DNA of 55,980 nucleotides from an uncultured Prevotellaceae bacterium (lineage in GTDB: Bacteria; Bacteroidota; Bacteroidia; Bacteroidales; UBA932), in contig CAMVFZ010000013.1 of the NCBI GenBank assembly GCA_947166905.1, forward strand, positions 1-55,980, in the 5' to 3' direction. Position 1 is the stretch's first letter. The number at the start of each line of letters is the position of its first letter. Below, piece by piece: positions 12,126 through 20,837 of the stretch. Below the pieces are notes generated by a model that saw only the letters and a program-made list of their open reading frames with translations, had not been told where the DNA came from and made no database searches. A program made the position numbers and the translations under genes.

Positions 12126-14024
12126 CTACTTGGAATATTCAGCCACGAGGGCGGACTTGGCGGGGACGGTGAGGTTAGCGTCCAGGGTGATGGCGGCGCC
12201 GGTAACTACGTTGCGGGCCTGGATAGAGGCGGGAGCAAGTTCTGCGTAATGATCCCAGGGAACAACCTTGTCTGAGTCAGAGTTGTTCACAAACACAAAC
12301 ACCGAATCGTTATCATCGTAGCGGAAGAAAGCGTAGGTGTTGTCACGGCCAAGGAAGTGGAGGGTCTTGCCGCTGTGCAGAACCTCCTTGCCTTTACGCC
12401 AGTTGAATAGCGTAGAAGTGTAGTTGTAGATATCTTCTGCAACTGTGTCCTTGGCGCGGCCCTCCGGGGTGAAGAAGTTCACCGGATCACCTTCCCAGCC
12501 ACCCGGGAAGTCGATTCTCTTTGCACCATCGCTCCAGTCATTTCCCGGAACATGAGAGAAGAAGAGCTCATCTCCGTTGTAAAGCTGGGGTATACCGCGA
12601 ACCGTAGCCAGCAGCGTAAGCGCAAGCTTCATTTTAGCCGGATCGTGATTAAAAGTATCGCCCATACGGCCATGGTCATGGTTCGCAAAGAAAGTCATCA
12701 TATGGGACAGGTCCTTGTACACAAAATCATGGCTAAGGCAGTCGTAGACGCGGGTCATGCCGCGGCCCCAGCCAGGATTGTCGCCACCTTCGCAGATGGC
12801 AGCGGTCATGGCCTCGCAAAGCGGGAAATCCATGATCGACGGCAAGTTGCTGTTAAAGCCGTCAGGCGTAGCAGCATCGGCCTGCCAGTAGGCCAACTGA
12901 GGGTAAGACATAGTCCAGCACTCGCCCACTATGTTTATCCACGGGTACTCCGCACGCACGGAAGCGCACCACTGGCTCATGGGCTCTTTCTCGTTGTAAG
13001 GATAGGTATCCACGCGAAGACCATCCAAGCCGGCGTATTCTATCCACCATGCGGCCCACTGCTGGAAATACTTGAGGGTGAAGGGATTATCAAGGTTCAT
13101 ATCCGGCATCATCGGCACAAACCAACCACTCTCCTGAAGGTTAAGGTCATACTTGGACGCATTGGGATCCATATTGGTAGAGAAGGCAATGTTGGAGCCG
13201 GTGAATTCCGGGAAAACGTGTATCCAATCCTTGAAAGGCAGGTCCTTCATCCACCAATGATCAGTGCCACAATGGTTTGTAACGATGTCCATTATGACCT
13301 TCAGGCCCTTCTCATGAGCCTTGTCCACAAACTCCCGGTAAAGCTCGTTGCTGCCCATGCGCGGGTCAATTTTGTAATAGTCCCCGCAGGCATAGCCGTG
13401 ATAGGATTCAAAGCTCTGGTCGTCCACCAGCAGCGGAGTGCACCAAATAGCGGTAGCGCCCAGCTCAGCCACATAGTCCAGATGGTCGATTATGCCCTTT
13501 ATATCGCCTCCGTGGCGGCCCAGGTTAACGCTACGGTCCGCCTTCTCCTGCATCTGCGCAGAATCGTCATTTGACGGATCCCCGTTGGCAAAACGATCAG
13601 GGAAAATAAGGTAAATCATATCGGCCGTAGTAAAACTCTCGCGGCTGACATTTGCCTTTTTGCCGATGGCATAAGGGTATTTGAACTGATCTCCAGCCTC
13701 ATTTTTAAAGACAAGCCAGCCCTCCCCTTCCTCTGCTCCGGAGCCGATGGTAACGTCTACGAACAGATAGTTTGGACTGTCGGCCTTGGTCACCTTTGCC
13801 ACCTTTATACCGGCCAGACCCTCGAAGCTCACATTGTCGTATGCCGATATTTCCGGGCCGTTCACCAGAAGTTGGAGCCCGGTTTTCATGCCGGTCCACC
13901 AGCAAGGGGGTTCTACATGTTGGATTGCCCCGTCAGGAGCGTCCGCAACTGATGCGGAATCAAAAGCCTTCGGCTGTGTACAAGCGCACACAAGCCAAAG
14001 GCTGATTAATGCTAAATATTTCAT
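12126..14024 (-). CDS. susA: SusA-like neopullulanase / cyclomaltodextrinase (GH13) lipoprotein
   Basis: The start is taken at the ATG 14022-14024 rather than an upstream TTG, giving 632 residues with a lipobox (VCAC, Cys15). An N-terminal cyclomaltodextrinase-N-type immunoglobulin fold (about 25-125) precedes the GH13 barrel. Catalytic residues are Asp339 (GLDGLRVDTYPY), Glu368 (IVGECW) and Asp450 (FFANHDHGR). This order and the sequence YHGYACGDYYKIDPRMG match the SusA group, which cuts cyclodextrins, pullulan and maltooligosaccharides in the periplasm. The stop of the upstream amylase is only 6 nt away, so the two are co-transcribed. Confidence 0.92.
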   Translation of the reverse strand: MKYLALISLWLVCACTQPKAFDSASVADAPDGAIQHVEPPCWWTGMKTGLQLLVNGPEISAYDNVSFEGLAGIKVAKVTKADSPNYLFVDVTIGSGAEEGEGWLVFKNEAGDQFKYPYAIGKKANVSRESFTTADMIYLIFPDRFANGDPSNDDSAQMQEKADRSVNLGRHGGDIKGIIDHLDYVAELGATAIWCTPLLVDDQSFESYHGYACGDYYKIDPRMGSNELYREFVDKAHEKGLKVIMDIVTNHCGTDHWWMKDLPFKDWIHVFPEFTGSNIAFSTNMDPNASKYDLNLQESGWFVPMMPDMNLDNPFTLKYFQQWAAWWIEYAGLDGLRVDTYPYNEKEPMSQWCASVRAEYPWINIVGECWTMSYPQLAYWQADAATPDGFNSNLPSIMDFPLCEAMTAAICEGGDNPGWGRGMTRVYDCLSHDFVYKDLSHMMTFFANHDHGRMGDTFNHDPAKMKLALTLLATVRGIPQLYNGDELFFSHVPGNDWSDGAKRIDFPGGWEGDPVNFFTPEGRAKDTVAEDIYNYTSTLFNWRKGKEVLHSGKTLHFLGRDNTYAFFRYDDNDSVFVFVNNSDSDKVVPWDHYAELAPASIQARNVVTGAAITLDANLTVPAKSALVAEYSK

Positions 14025-14030
14025 ATTCAA

Positions 14031-15362
14031 TTACTTTGTCAGAACAAGGAATTCACTTGGAGCAAGGGTGACTGTAGTGTCTCCGCTCATTGTAGTGTTC
14101 TTAAATACGTCCTTGTATTCACCGTCAAGTTTGACAATTCTGGTAACAGGCTCTGACTGATCAAAGTTGGCAAGTACTATGACTTTATTACCCTCGACCT
14201 CGCGGTGGAAGGCTACAAGGCCTTCCGGAGCTTCCCACCATACTATGTCACCGCCGCGCTCGCCGGCAGCAAGGGCCGGATTGTTGTGTTTGAGGTCTAC
14301 AAGAGTCTTCCAGAAAGTGGTATACTCATTGGCACTCCAGTCGGTGATAGGATCCTTCTCAAAGAAGGCCAGACGGCGGTCTAGACCAATTTCCTGGCCG
14401 GTATAGATGAGCGGCTGGCTGCCAGGAAGGGTGAAGCAAAGCACTGCGCAGGCGTTTGCGTAAGCGCCCTCACGCTCGAATTCTGTGCCACTCCAGGAGT
14501 TCTCGTCGTGGTTGGAAGTGAAGGTAAGGCGGAAGGCCTCCTTGGGGAAACGTTCTGAGTCGCGAGCTACATAGTCCTGCAGGTCCTGAACGGTCTTTTC
14601 TCCCTTGGCCATGCTATTAAGCAGGTGATGGAGTTCCCAGGCATAGTTGGCGTCGAAGGTAACGGTAGGGTCTGCCAGAGTGTCGCGCTCGGCCTCTGCA
14701 AGGAGGTAAATCTCAGGATAATCGGCATTCATCTTAGGCAGTATACCGTACCAGAAGTCTGCCGGGACCTCGCCAGCAGCGTCGCAGCGGAAGCCGTCTA
14801 CGCCCTTCTCAAGCCAGAAGCGCATGGCGTCGTCCTGTGCCCACCAAACCTCCTGATTGTCGTAGTTCAGGCTGCGGGTATCGGTCCAGTCATACTCCCA
14901 GATGGCGTTGCCAAGGGAATCGCGCTCATAGAAATCGGCCGTCTTATCCGTCATCCAAACGTGGTCCGGGGCGGTCTGGTTGGCAACCCAGTCAAGTATT
15001 ACCTTGAAGCCCTGGGCGTGGGCGGCGTCAAGCAGGCTCTGGAAGTCTTCCATGGTGCCGAACTCAGGGTTCACCTTCTTATAATCAGAGATTGCATAGT
15101 AGGAGCCAAGGGTGCCCTTGCGCTCTACAGTACCAATCTCGTACATGGGCATGAGCCAGAGTACATCTACGCCAAGGTCCTTAAGGCGGGGAAGCTGGGC
15201 CTCAACCCCCTTGAAAGTGCCCTCGGGTGAGAACTGGCGGATGTTTACCTCGTAGACTACGGAGTTGTAAGTCCACTCCGGATGCAGGGGTTTCTGTTCC
15301 TGCTTCTTGCAGCAGGCAAACGCAACAGCGACTACGGCTAAGATTACTATGATTTTTTTCAT
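14031..15362 (-). CDS. GH13 alpha-amylase family lipoprotein
   Basis: The ATG at 15360-15362 gives 443 residues with a lipobox (AFACC, Cys16 or 17). An upstream TTG was rejected. The compact GH13 barrel carries Asp194 (GVDGFRCDAA), Glu223 (LLAEAE) and Asp286 (TSNHDENSW), the usual nucleophile, acid/base and transition-state stabiliser. There is no N-terminal carbohydrate-binding domain. The enzyme is shorter than SusA and SusG and probably acts on soluble oligosaccharides at the outer membrane or in the periplasm. The canonical B. thetaiotaomicron sus operon has no third GH13 at this place, so this is an added activity. Confidence 0.9.
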   Translation of the reverse strand: MKKIIVILAVVAVAFACCKKQEQKPLHPEWTYNSVVYEVNIRQFSPEGTFKGVEAQLPRLKDLGVDVLWLMPMYEIGTVERKGTLGSYYAISDYKKVNPEFGTMEDFQSLLDAAHAQGFKVILDWVANQTAPDHVWMTDKTADFYERDSLGNAIWEYDWTDTRSLNYDNQEVWWAQDDAMRFWLEKGVDGFRCDAAGEVPADFWYGILPKMNADYPEIYLLAEAERDTLADPTVTFDANYAWELHHLLNSMAKGEKTVQDLQDYVARDSERFPKEAFRLTFTSNHDENSWSGTEFEREGAYANACAVLCFTLPGSQPLIYTGQEIGLDRRLAFFEKDPITDWSANEYTTFWKTLVDLKHNNPALAAGERGGDIVWWEAPEGLVAFHREVEGNKVIVLANFDQSEPVTRIVKLDGEYKDVFKNTTMSGDTTVTLAPSEFLVLTK

Positions 15363-15398
15363 ATCTAAATACCCTTTGATTTTCAATTACTTACTTAA

Positions 15399-15446
15399 TT
15401 TAACTCCCGGATACTTTCAGAGTTAAAATGCATAACTCGCTGATAA
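15399..15446 (+). repeat. Dispersed palindromic repeat, copy 1
   Basis: The segment contains TTTAACTCC (15399-15407), a short spacer and GAGTTAAAATGCATAACT (15420-15437) followed by CGCTGATA. Copy 2 at 34661-34716 has the same layout with GAGTTAAAATGCGTAACT and TACTGATA. Both lie in intergenic DNA. The inverted pair TTAACTC/GAGTTAA forms the core. Confidence 0.6.
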
Positions 15447-15476
15447 TCAGCTATAGTTTATTGCTTTGGTTTTGTT

Positions 15477-15532
15477 GCTATACCTTTTCAAAAGCCATTG
15501 GGCATAATTTCCGGCTTTTGGAAGGGTATAGC
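15477..15532 (-). terminator. 20-bp hairpin after the SusG-like gene
   Basis: GCTATACCTTTTCAAAAGCC (15477-15496) and the reverse complement of 15513-15532 agree at 18 of 20 positions, and both mismatches can pair as G-U in RNA of the plus-strand sense. The loop is 16 nt. It starts 9 nt after the stop of the SusG-like gene. It may end part of the transcript or protect the 3' end of the upstream message; there is no clean U-tract. Confidence 0.5.
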
Positions 15533-15540
15533 TACAGTGA

Positions 15541-17787
15541 TTATTGTTCAAATACTACGGAACTATTAGCTCCAATGTTCAATGTGGTTCCCTGGATGGT
15601 AGCTTCGCCCAGGAGGGCGACAGGTTTGCTAAGGTTATCGTTAGTGAATGTAAGTGACTTGGTGCTTGTAGCGGTGTTGTGAACGACAAGGAGCTTCTGA
15701 CCATCCTTCTGCATATACCAGCAAGCGATGCTTCCAAAGCTGCCGTTGGTACTGTTGTAAGTGCCATGCTCCTTCATTTCGCCTTCTGCAAGAGCCGGAT
15801 AAGTATTGCGAAGCTTAGCAAAGGTCTTGTAAACATTCAGCAAAGAGGAAGCATCGGCAGTTTGCGCCTCAACCGAAATGCTTTCTGTAAGCATAGCATT
15901 ATCCACCTTACCGCCAAGGGCAGAAGAAGCGACAGCTCCGCTCTTGTTCCACTTCATAGGTGTGCGCACATACTCGTCTCCGCCGGCTTTTGTACCCCAG
16001 TAGCCAAGTTCCTCTCCCTGATAGATGAAAGGCTTGCCGCCACTGGTCAGCAGAATAGCCGCAGCCTGCTTCTCTTTAGCTACGTTCTTGTTCAAATCAC
16101 TTGCTGCGCGATCCTGGTCGTGGTTGGTCATAAACAGTGAGGTTTGAGCGTCATCGCGAACCATCTTGTGAGAGCTGATATAGCCGGCCACATCCTTTGC
16201 GTAAGAGTTTGCGCTTCCGCCCAGAGCATTCTTAAGCTTGCCCCAGTACTCGAACTCGAAGCAAGAAGGGATGCCCTTATAGTAGTAGCGCTCCTGATCG
16301 TGGTCCAGCCAGGCCTCGCCTACCATGAACAGGTCTCCGGAGCGGCCGGTTTGCTTATAAGTTAAATTGCAACGCTGATACCACTTGTCCAGCAAGGTCT
16401 GATTGGAAGTATTGTTGAAGGAATACATACCGCCGCAGATGTGCTTTACAGCATCTAGACGGAAGCCGTCTACACCCATCTGGATCCATTTATCAGCAGA
16501 AACGGCGATAGCCTTGAAGCAGTCGTTGGTCTCTGCACTTGCAACGGCGCCGTAGTTAAGATCCGGCATCCATTCGCCGAAGGCGGCCATAAAGTATACG
16601 TTCACCGTATTGACATCGGAAAGTGTAAATTTATATCGGCCGTTACCGGTAAAGGAGATGTCTCCACCATAGGCAGCCAGCTCGAACGGAGTACCCAACG
16701 TTATGGTTGAAGCACCGGACTTGGCTCCGAATTTAGAACCGGTATCCCAGTTCATGTACTTTCTTACCAGAAGGCCAATGGTGCCGTTTACATTCATTAC
16801 TACGGAATAGGTGCCATCGCCATTGTCGGCAAACCTGGTTTCATTGGCTCCCTGAGAGGTCCACCAATAAAGATTCCAATCCAGAGTGCCGTTGGTAAGG
16901 GCCTCGTCAGTAGCGGTTACTGTAATCTTGGGCGCACCGGAAGTTGCAAGTTTCCATTCTCCGCTGTTGTAGGAATAACCTGCCAGCATGGGGAATGATG
17001 AATAATCCGATGCAGGGTTGGAGCTGATGAAATAATAGTTCCTGTACAGGCTTGTGGGATCTGACAGAGCCTCCTTGAACCAGGGATGGCCCTTACCGGA
17101 ATGGTTCAGCACATAGTCCATGTAAATATGGATTCCCCTGGCACGGGCCTTATCAAGAAGATCCTGGAAATCAGCCTCCGTTCCAAGCTTTGGATTGATG
17201 GCGTTATAATCTGTGACATCATAACCGTGATAAGAATCGGAAGGATGAAGGGGGCTGAGCCAAAGTGCGGTTACACCAAGCTCGTCAAGGTAATCCAGAT
17301 GCTGCGTTACGCCTTTGATATCTCCCCAACCGTCGCCGTCACTGTCCGCAAAAGAATAAACCAGCACCTGATAGGTAAGGCCGCTGCGCTTTTTGCCGTC
17401 GAAGGAAGGCGGATTGGGCACTACGGGTTTGGGGCCGACCTCGTTCTGGGTAACGTTGAAGCTACGGGGGATCTTGCCCTCGTTATCCTTTACGGTTACC
17501 GTCGCGCTGCGCGAAGGGCCCTCGTTAGCCTGAGCCGACACAGTCAATGTAGCATTTCCTGAACCGGAAAGCGGGGAAACCGACAGCCAGGATTCAGATA
17601 CGGTAGCGCTCCAGGGCACATTGGAAGAAAGCGTGACACTCTGGGCCGTACCGGCTGCATCCATGGTAACCAGGGTCGTAGAAAGACTTATGGAAGGTAC
17701 CGTGGACGGTACTACAGGTTCATTATTATTGCTTCCACCGCAAGCGAAGGCAGCAAACAAAACGGCAAGTAACAGTAGTCGTTTCAT
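15541..17787 (-). CDS. susG: SusG-like outer-membrane alpha-amylase with BACON and inserted CBM
   Basis: This 748-residue lipoprotein (Cys16 in FAACGG-like lipobox AFACGG) has a BACON domain (about 30-115) with the typical WSATVSESWLSVSP block, then a GH13 catalytic domain. Catalytic residues are Asp445 (GVDGFRLDAVKH), Glu491 (MVGEAWLD) and Asp557 (MTNHDQDR). Between residues about 265 and 405 the barrel is interrupted by a beta-rich insert, at the same place where SusG carries its starch-binding CBM58. SusG itself lacks BACON, so this is a related but extended architecture. It should be surface exposed and make the first cuts in starch for SusC/SusD uptake. A 10-bp hairpin separates it from the SusE/F-like gene. 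Confidence 0.92.
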   Translation of the reverse strand: MKRLLLLAVLFAAFACGGSNNNEPVVPSTVPSISLSTTLVTMDAAGTAQSVTLSSNVPWSATVSESWLSVSPLSGSGNATLTVSAQANEGPSRSATVTVKDNEGKIPRSFNVTQNEVGPKPVVPNPPSFDGKKRSGLTYQVLVYSFADSDGDGWGDIKGVTQHLDYLDELGVTALWLSPLHPSDSYHGYDVTDYNAINPKLGTEADFQDLLDKARARGIHIYMDYVLNHSGKGHPWFKEALSDPTSLYRNYYFISSNPASDYSSFPMLAGYSYNSGEWKLATSGAPKITVTATDEALTNGTLDWNLYWWTSQGANETRFADNGDGTYSVVMNVNGTIGLLVRKYMNWDTGSKFGAKSGASTITLGTPFELAAYGGDISFTGNGRYKFTLSDVNTVNVYFMAAFGEWMPDLNYGAVASAETNDCFKAIAVSADKWIQMGVDGFRLDAVKHICGGMYSFNNTSNQTLLDKWYQRCNLTYKQTGRSGDLFMVGEAWLDHDQERYYYKGIPSCFEFEYWGKLKNALGGSANSYAKDVAGYISSHKMVRDDAQTSLFMTNHDQDRAASDLNKNVAKEKQAAAILLTSGGKPFIYQGEELGYWGTKAGGDEYVRTPMKWNKSGAVASSALGGKVDNAMLTESISVEAQTADASSLLNVYKTFAKLRNTYPALAEGEMKEHGTYNSTNGSFGSIACWYMQKDGQKLLVVHNTATSTKSLTFTNDNLSKPVALLGEATIQGTTLNIGANSSVVFEQ

Positions 17788-17810
17788 AATCTTTGGCTTT
17801 TAATTGGCAA

Positions 17811-17836
17811 GTCGGAGCCCGGTCAGGGGCTCCGAC
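17811..17836 (-). repeat. 10-bp hairpin between SusE/F-like and SusG-like genes
   Basis: GTCGGAGCCC (17811-17820) pairs exactly with GGGCTCCGAC (17827-17836), loop of 6 nt. It is not followed by a T-run in either direction, so it looks more like an RNA-stabilising or attenuating element that sets different levels for the binding proteins and the amylase. Confidence 0.6.
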
Positions 17837-17849
17837 CCGAAAAATAGGT

Positions 17850-20822
17850 TTACTGTTTAGTAACCGTTGCGTGAGCCTTGCCATCGCAAAGGGCATAGAG
17901 TACAATGTTGTATGTACCAGCCTCTGATATGGCTATATTGGCACCGCCCTGTACAAGGGCGTCAAGGGTGCCACCCCAGTTGGGATTAGGATCCCAACCA
18001 TGGTTGGAACGGAACTTCATCTCACCTGCACTAAGTGCGATGCTGCCCTCCCATGTACGGTTGGTAGCGTTGTAAGCAAGATCAGAGTCAGTATCCCAGT
18101 TGCCGTTTACGGTACCGATGATGCTGATGCTGGAGATAAGGGTGATGCTGTAGGTCATTTCGTTAAGATCTACATCGATCATATAATATCCAGCGGTTGT
18201 AGGTGCAGGACAGTTGGCGCTGCCCTGGCCGATCTTACCCTCGCCTGTGCACTCCCAGTCGCCATCCCAGCTGGTGTTGCTGGGCATGAACTTGAACTCA
18301 CCGCTAAGGTAGCCAAAACCTTTGTATTTACCATTGAAAGCGTCACCGGCCTTGCCACTGTGAAGGGCGTAAGCCTCGCCGTCACCCCAGGAGGTATCGG
18401 CACCACGAAGGTAAATATACTCTGCGAATGCAGGAGTATCGCCGGTATACTGACCCTTGAGGGTGATGGTCTCTTCTGCAGCATTGTAGTATACCTGTAT
18501 TGTTGCATCACGGCCAAGTGCGATGTTGTCACCTCCGGCTACAGCAGCAAACGGAGTATCAAATGCCTCGAATGTACCACCGCGGTTGTCAGTCCAGTCC
18601 TCATTCTTACGAATCTTGATTTCATCGGTTGCGGTAACATTGAACGAAGTGCTTTCCAGCAGACCGTCACTATTCTCGTAAAGAATCAGGTCAGCGGTTC
18701 CGCCCCAGCCGTTGATGGTACCTACTACGCCCCAGTATTCAGGAGCGGCGCCTGCAATATTAACGATGATCATTTCACAGTCAGGACGATAGTAAATATC
18801 ATATGTACCGGCACCGGGCTTGATGTTATCACCGCCAGAAACAGCGAGTACAGGCTTACCTACAGAAGTCCTACCGCCTCTGTTAACATCCCAGGACTGA
18901 TTGTAACGAATCTTGATTTCATCGTCTGAGGTAAGGGTAATGTTCTTAGCAACAAAGAACTTGCCTTCCTCCTTGAGCATAATATCGGAACTGCCACCCC
19001 AGCTGTTGATGGTACCTACAAGGCCCCAGCCAAGAGGATCTACGACAATATCAGCTGCTACAGGATCGTAAGTTACAACGTATGTACCTTCCTCAACAGC
19101 GATGTTGTCGCCACCAGCTATTGCAGCGAAAGGAACGCCTGTAGACTCCATGATACCACCCACGTTTTCTGCCCAGTCGTGGTTGTGACGAATCTTGAAT
19201 CCGCCGCTGAGCTTGACAACAGGGCTTACCCACTTGCCGTCGACAAGATCCATATCTAAGTCGCCGCCCCAGCTGTTGAAATCACCGATGAGTGACCAAA
19301 CGTTGCCTTCGGATACGGTAATGGTAGGAGAATTGTTAAGGTCGAGCTTAATCTGGTAGAAACCAGCGGCAGGGATTTCGATATTGTCGCCACCGGCAAC
19401 AGCATCGAACGCTGTACCTAAGGAAACAAGGGTTCCGCCGTAGTTATCTGCCCAGTCTGCATCCTTACGGAGTTTGATTGTACCAGCCTCGGCAAGAGTG
19501 ATGTAACCTGTCCAGACATTGTCTTTCTCTGTCATAGGAGCATCGCCGCCCCATGAGTTGAAGTCACCGATGATACCCCAGCCCTTGTAGCCTTCGTCAT
19601 CACCGCCGCCTTCGCCGCCGCCACCTTCTTCACCGATGATCGGGCTGTAGCCGCCAAGGGATACAACAACCTTGAAGAGGTTCTCGTCGGCATTCATAAG
19701 GAGGTCGTATACGCCGTCGGCAGGAACTGCAAGGTTCTTACCGTTACCTGCGCCTTCGTACTCGGTGTCAAGAGCAACTACAAACGGCTCGTCGTCACCG
19801 GTAGCGCCAAGGTTGGTACCCCAGGCCTGATCCTTACGGAACTTGAACTGGTCTGTAGTAGTAAGGGTTACACCTTCTGCTACATGCCATGTTCCGTCGG
19901 TTGTCATCTGGATATCCTTGTTCCAATCCATTTCCCTGCTGTCTATATGGCCTATTACGCTCCAGGGGCTGACCTCGTCAAAGCCGGGATAAGCCTCCCA
20001 TGCCGCTGCGATGGTGATGGATTCTGCTTCCTCGTCGTACATAATATCATATACGCCGTCGGCTGCTACAGCAAGGTTCTTACCGTTGTTTACGCAAGAG
20101 ATGGTCTCGCCTACAGTCATCACGTAAGGCTCTGTGTCGCCCTCTGCTCCACGGTTAACGCCCCAATCCTTGTCCTTGCGGAACTTAAACTGGTCGGTGG
20201 TAACAAGGGTAACCTTCTTGACAACATGCTGGGTGCCGTTTGTCTTAGCAACAAGGTCACCATCCCAGTTCATGTTTACGCTGGCAATAGAACCGATAAG
20301 GCTCCAGGCACTGTCTTCTGTAAAGTCAGCCCAAGGATTACCGGTTGCAGCGGCAACAGGAGTAATGTTTACAACCATGTTGTCTGAATAGTAGTACTGG
20401 TAGTTCTGACCTACGGTAGCACCTACACAGAACACAACGTTTGCGGGAACGCCACCCTCAAGGCCAAGGCCTCCTGCACTCTTATCTTTAACAAGAGCAC
20501 TGTTGAGGGAGCTGTATTTAACGGAATATGTAGTTTCCTTTGATACGGTATAAAGCTTTACTTTGTTGGTACCGCCATCGGAAGAACCGAAGATGGAATA
20601 AACAATTTCTACATTCTGACCGAAGTAAGCCTTATCCCATACGAAGTTGATAGTCTCTGCGGAATTGTCCTTTGTAATGACAATCTCTGCAGGGAGCTGG
20701 TGAAGAACAGGAGATACAACCTCTGAAGGATCCAGGAGGCGTACTTCATCCAGTTCGTCGTTGCAGGCGGTGAATCCAAGGATTCCCGCAGCCAACATCA
20801 ATATGTATTTCTTAATTTTCAT
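17850..20822 (-). CDS. Giant SusE/SusF-like starch-binding lipoprotein with eight repeat modules
   Basis: This 990-residue lipoprotein (lipobox GFTAC, Cys20) begins with a SusE-type N-terminal domain (about 25-160). Eight beta-sandwich modules follow at about 172-275, 286-390, 414-505, 507-595, 598-690, 696-790, 801-897 and 898-990. Each starts with a W-x-(I/V/L)-(I/V)-G strand, mostly with an NSWGG-like motif, then F/I-K-(F/I/L)-R-(K/H/Y) and D/H-x-x-W, aromatic residues like those that bind starch in SusE and SusF. GGDNI recurs in modules 3-6. A Gly/Glu-rich linker (about 397-410) separates modules 2 and 3. As recalled, SusE has two and SusF three binding modules, so this protein combines and exceeds both. 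It lies directly after SusD (15 nt gap). Confidence 0.88.
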   Translation of the reverse strand: MKIKKYILMLAAGILGFTACNDELDEVRLLDPSEVVSPVLHQLPAEIVITKDNSAETINFVWDKAYFGQNVEIVYSIFGSSDGGTNKVKLYTVSKETTYSVKYSSLNSALVKDKSAGGLGLEGGVPANVVFCVGATVGQNYQYYYSDNMVVNITPVAAATGNPWADFTEDSAWSLIGSIASVNMNWDGDLVAKTNGTQHVVKKVTLVTTDQFKFRKDKDWGVNRGAEGDTEPYVMTVGETISCVNNGKNLAVAADGVYDIMYDEEAESITIAAAWEAYPGFDEVSPWSVIGHIDSREMDWNKDIQMTTDGTWHVAEGVTLTTTDQFKFRKDQAWGTNLGATGDDEPFVVALDTEYEGAGNGKNLAVPADGVYDLLMNADENLFKVVVSLGGYSPIIGEEGGGGEGGGDDEGYKGWGIIGDFNSWGGDAPMTEKDNVWTGYITLAEAGTIKLRKDADWADNYGGTLVSLGTAFDAVAGGDNIEIPAAGFYQIKLDLNNSPTITVSEGNVWSLIGDFNSWGGDLDMDLVDGKWVSPVVKLSGGFKIRHNHDWAENVGGIMESTGVPFAAIAGGDNIAVEEGTYVVTYDPVAADIVVDPLGWGLVGTINSWGGSSDIMLKEEGKFFVAKNITLTSDDEIKIRYNQSWDVNRGGRTSVGKPVLAVSGGDNIKPGAGTYDIYYRPDCEMIIVNIAGAAPEYWGVVGTINGWGGTADLILYENSDGLLESTSFNVTATDEIKIRKNEDWTDNRGGTFEAFDTPFAAVAGGDNIALGRDATIQVYYNAAEETITLKGQYTGDTPAFAEYIYLRGADTSWGDGEAYALHSGKAGDAFNGKYKGFGYLSGEFKFMPSNTSWDGDWECTGEGKIGQGSANCPAPTTAGYYMIDVDLNEMTYSITLISSISIIGTVNGNWDTDSDLAYNATNRTWEGSIALSAGEMKFRSNHGWDPNPNWGGTLDALVQGGANIAISEAGTYNIVLYALCDGKAHATVTKQ

Positions 20823-20837
20823 AGCGCGGACTCTTTA

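Noticed and set aside
12552..13574. Long plus-strand frame (340 codons) opposite the SusA-like gene, and similar shadows in 36475-37566 and 41039-42001
   Set aside because: All lie fully opposite well-supported enzymes and show no recognisable protein pattern.
15363..15386. Upstream TTG starts for the GH13 genes, malQ, the MFS transporter and the small secreted protein
   Set aside because: In each case an in-frame ATG a few codons later gives a clean signal peptide or domain start.
18000..18929. Long antisense reading frame of 309 codons opposite the SusE/F-like gene
   Set aside because: It mirrors the repetitive GC-skewed codon pattern of the real gene, has no domain or start context, and the sense frame has clear repeats and a lipobox.
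17850..20822. CRISPR-like or satellite interpretation of the repeats in this gene
   Set aside because: The repeats are at the protein-domain level (about 90-100 residues) and are diverged in DNA; there are no short identical direct repeats with unique spacers. No CRISPR array was seen anywhere in the window.
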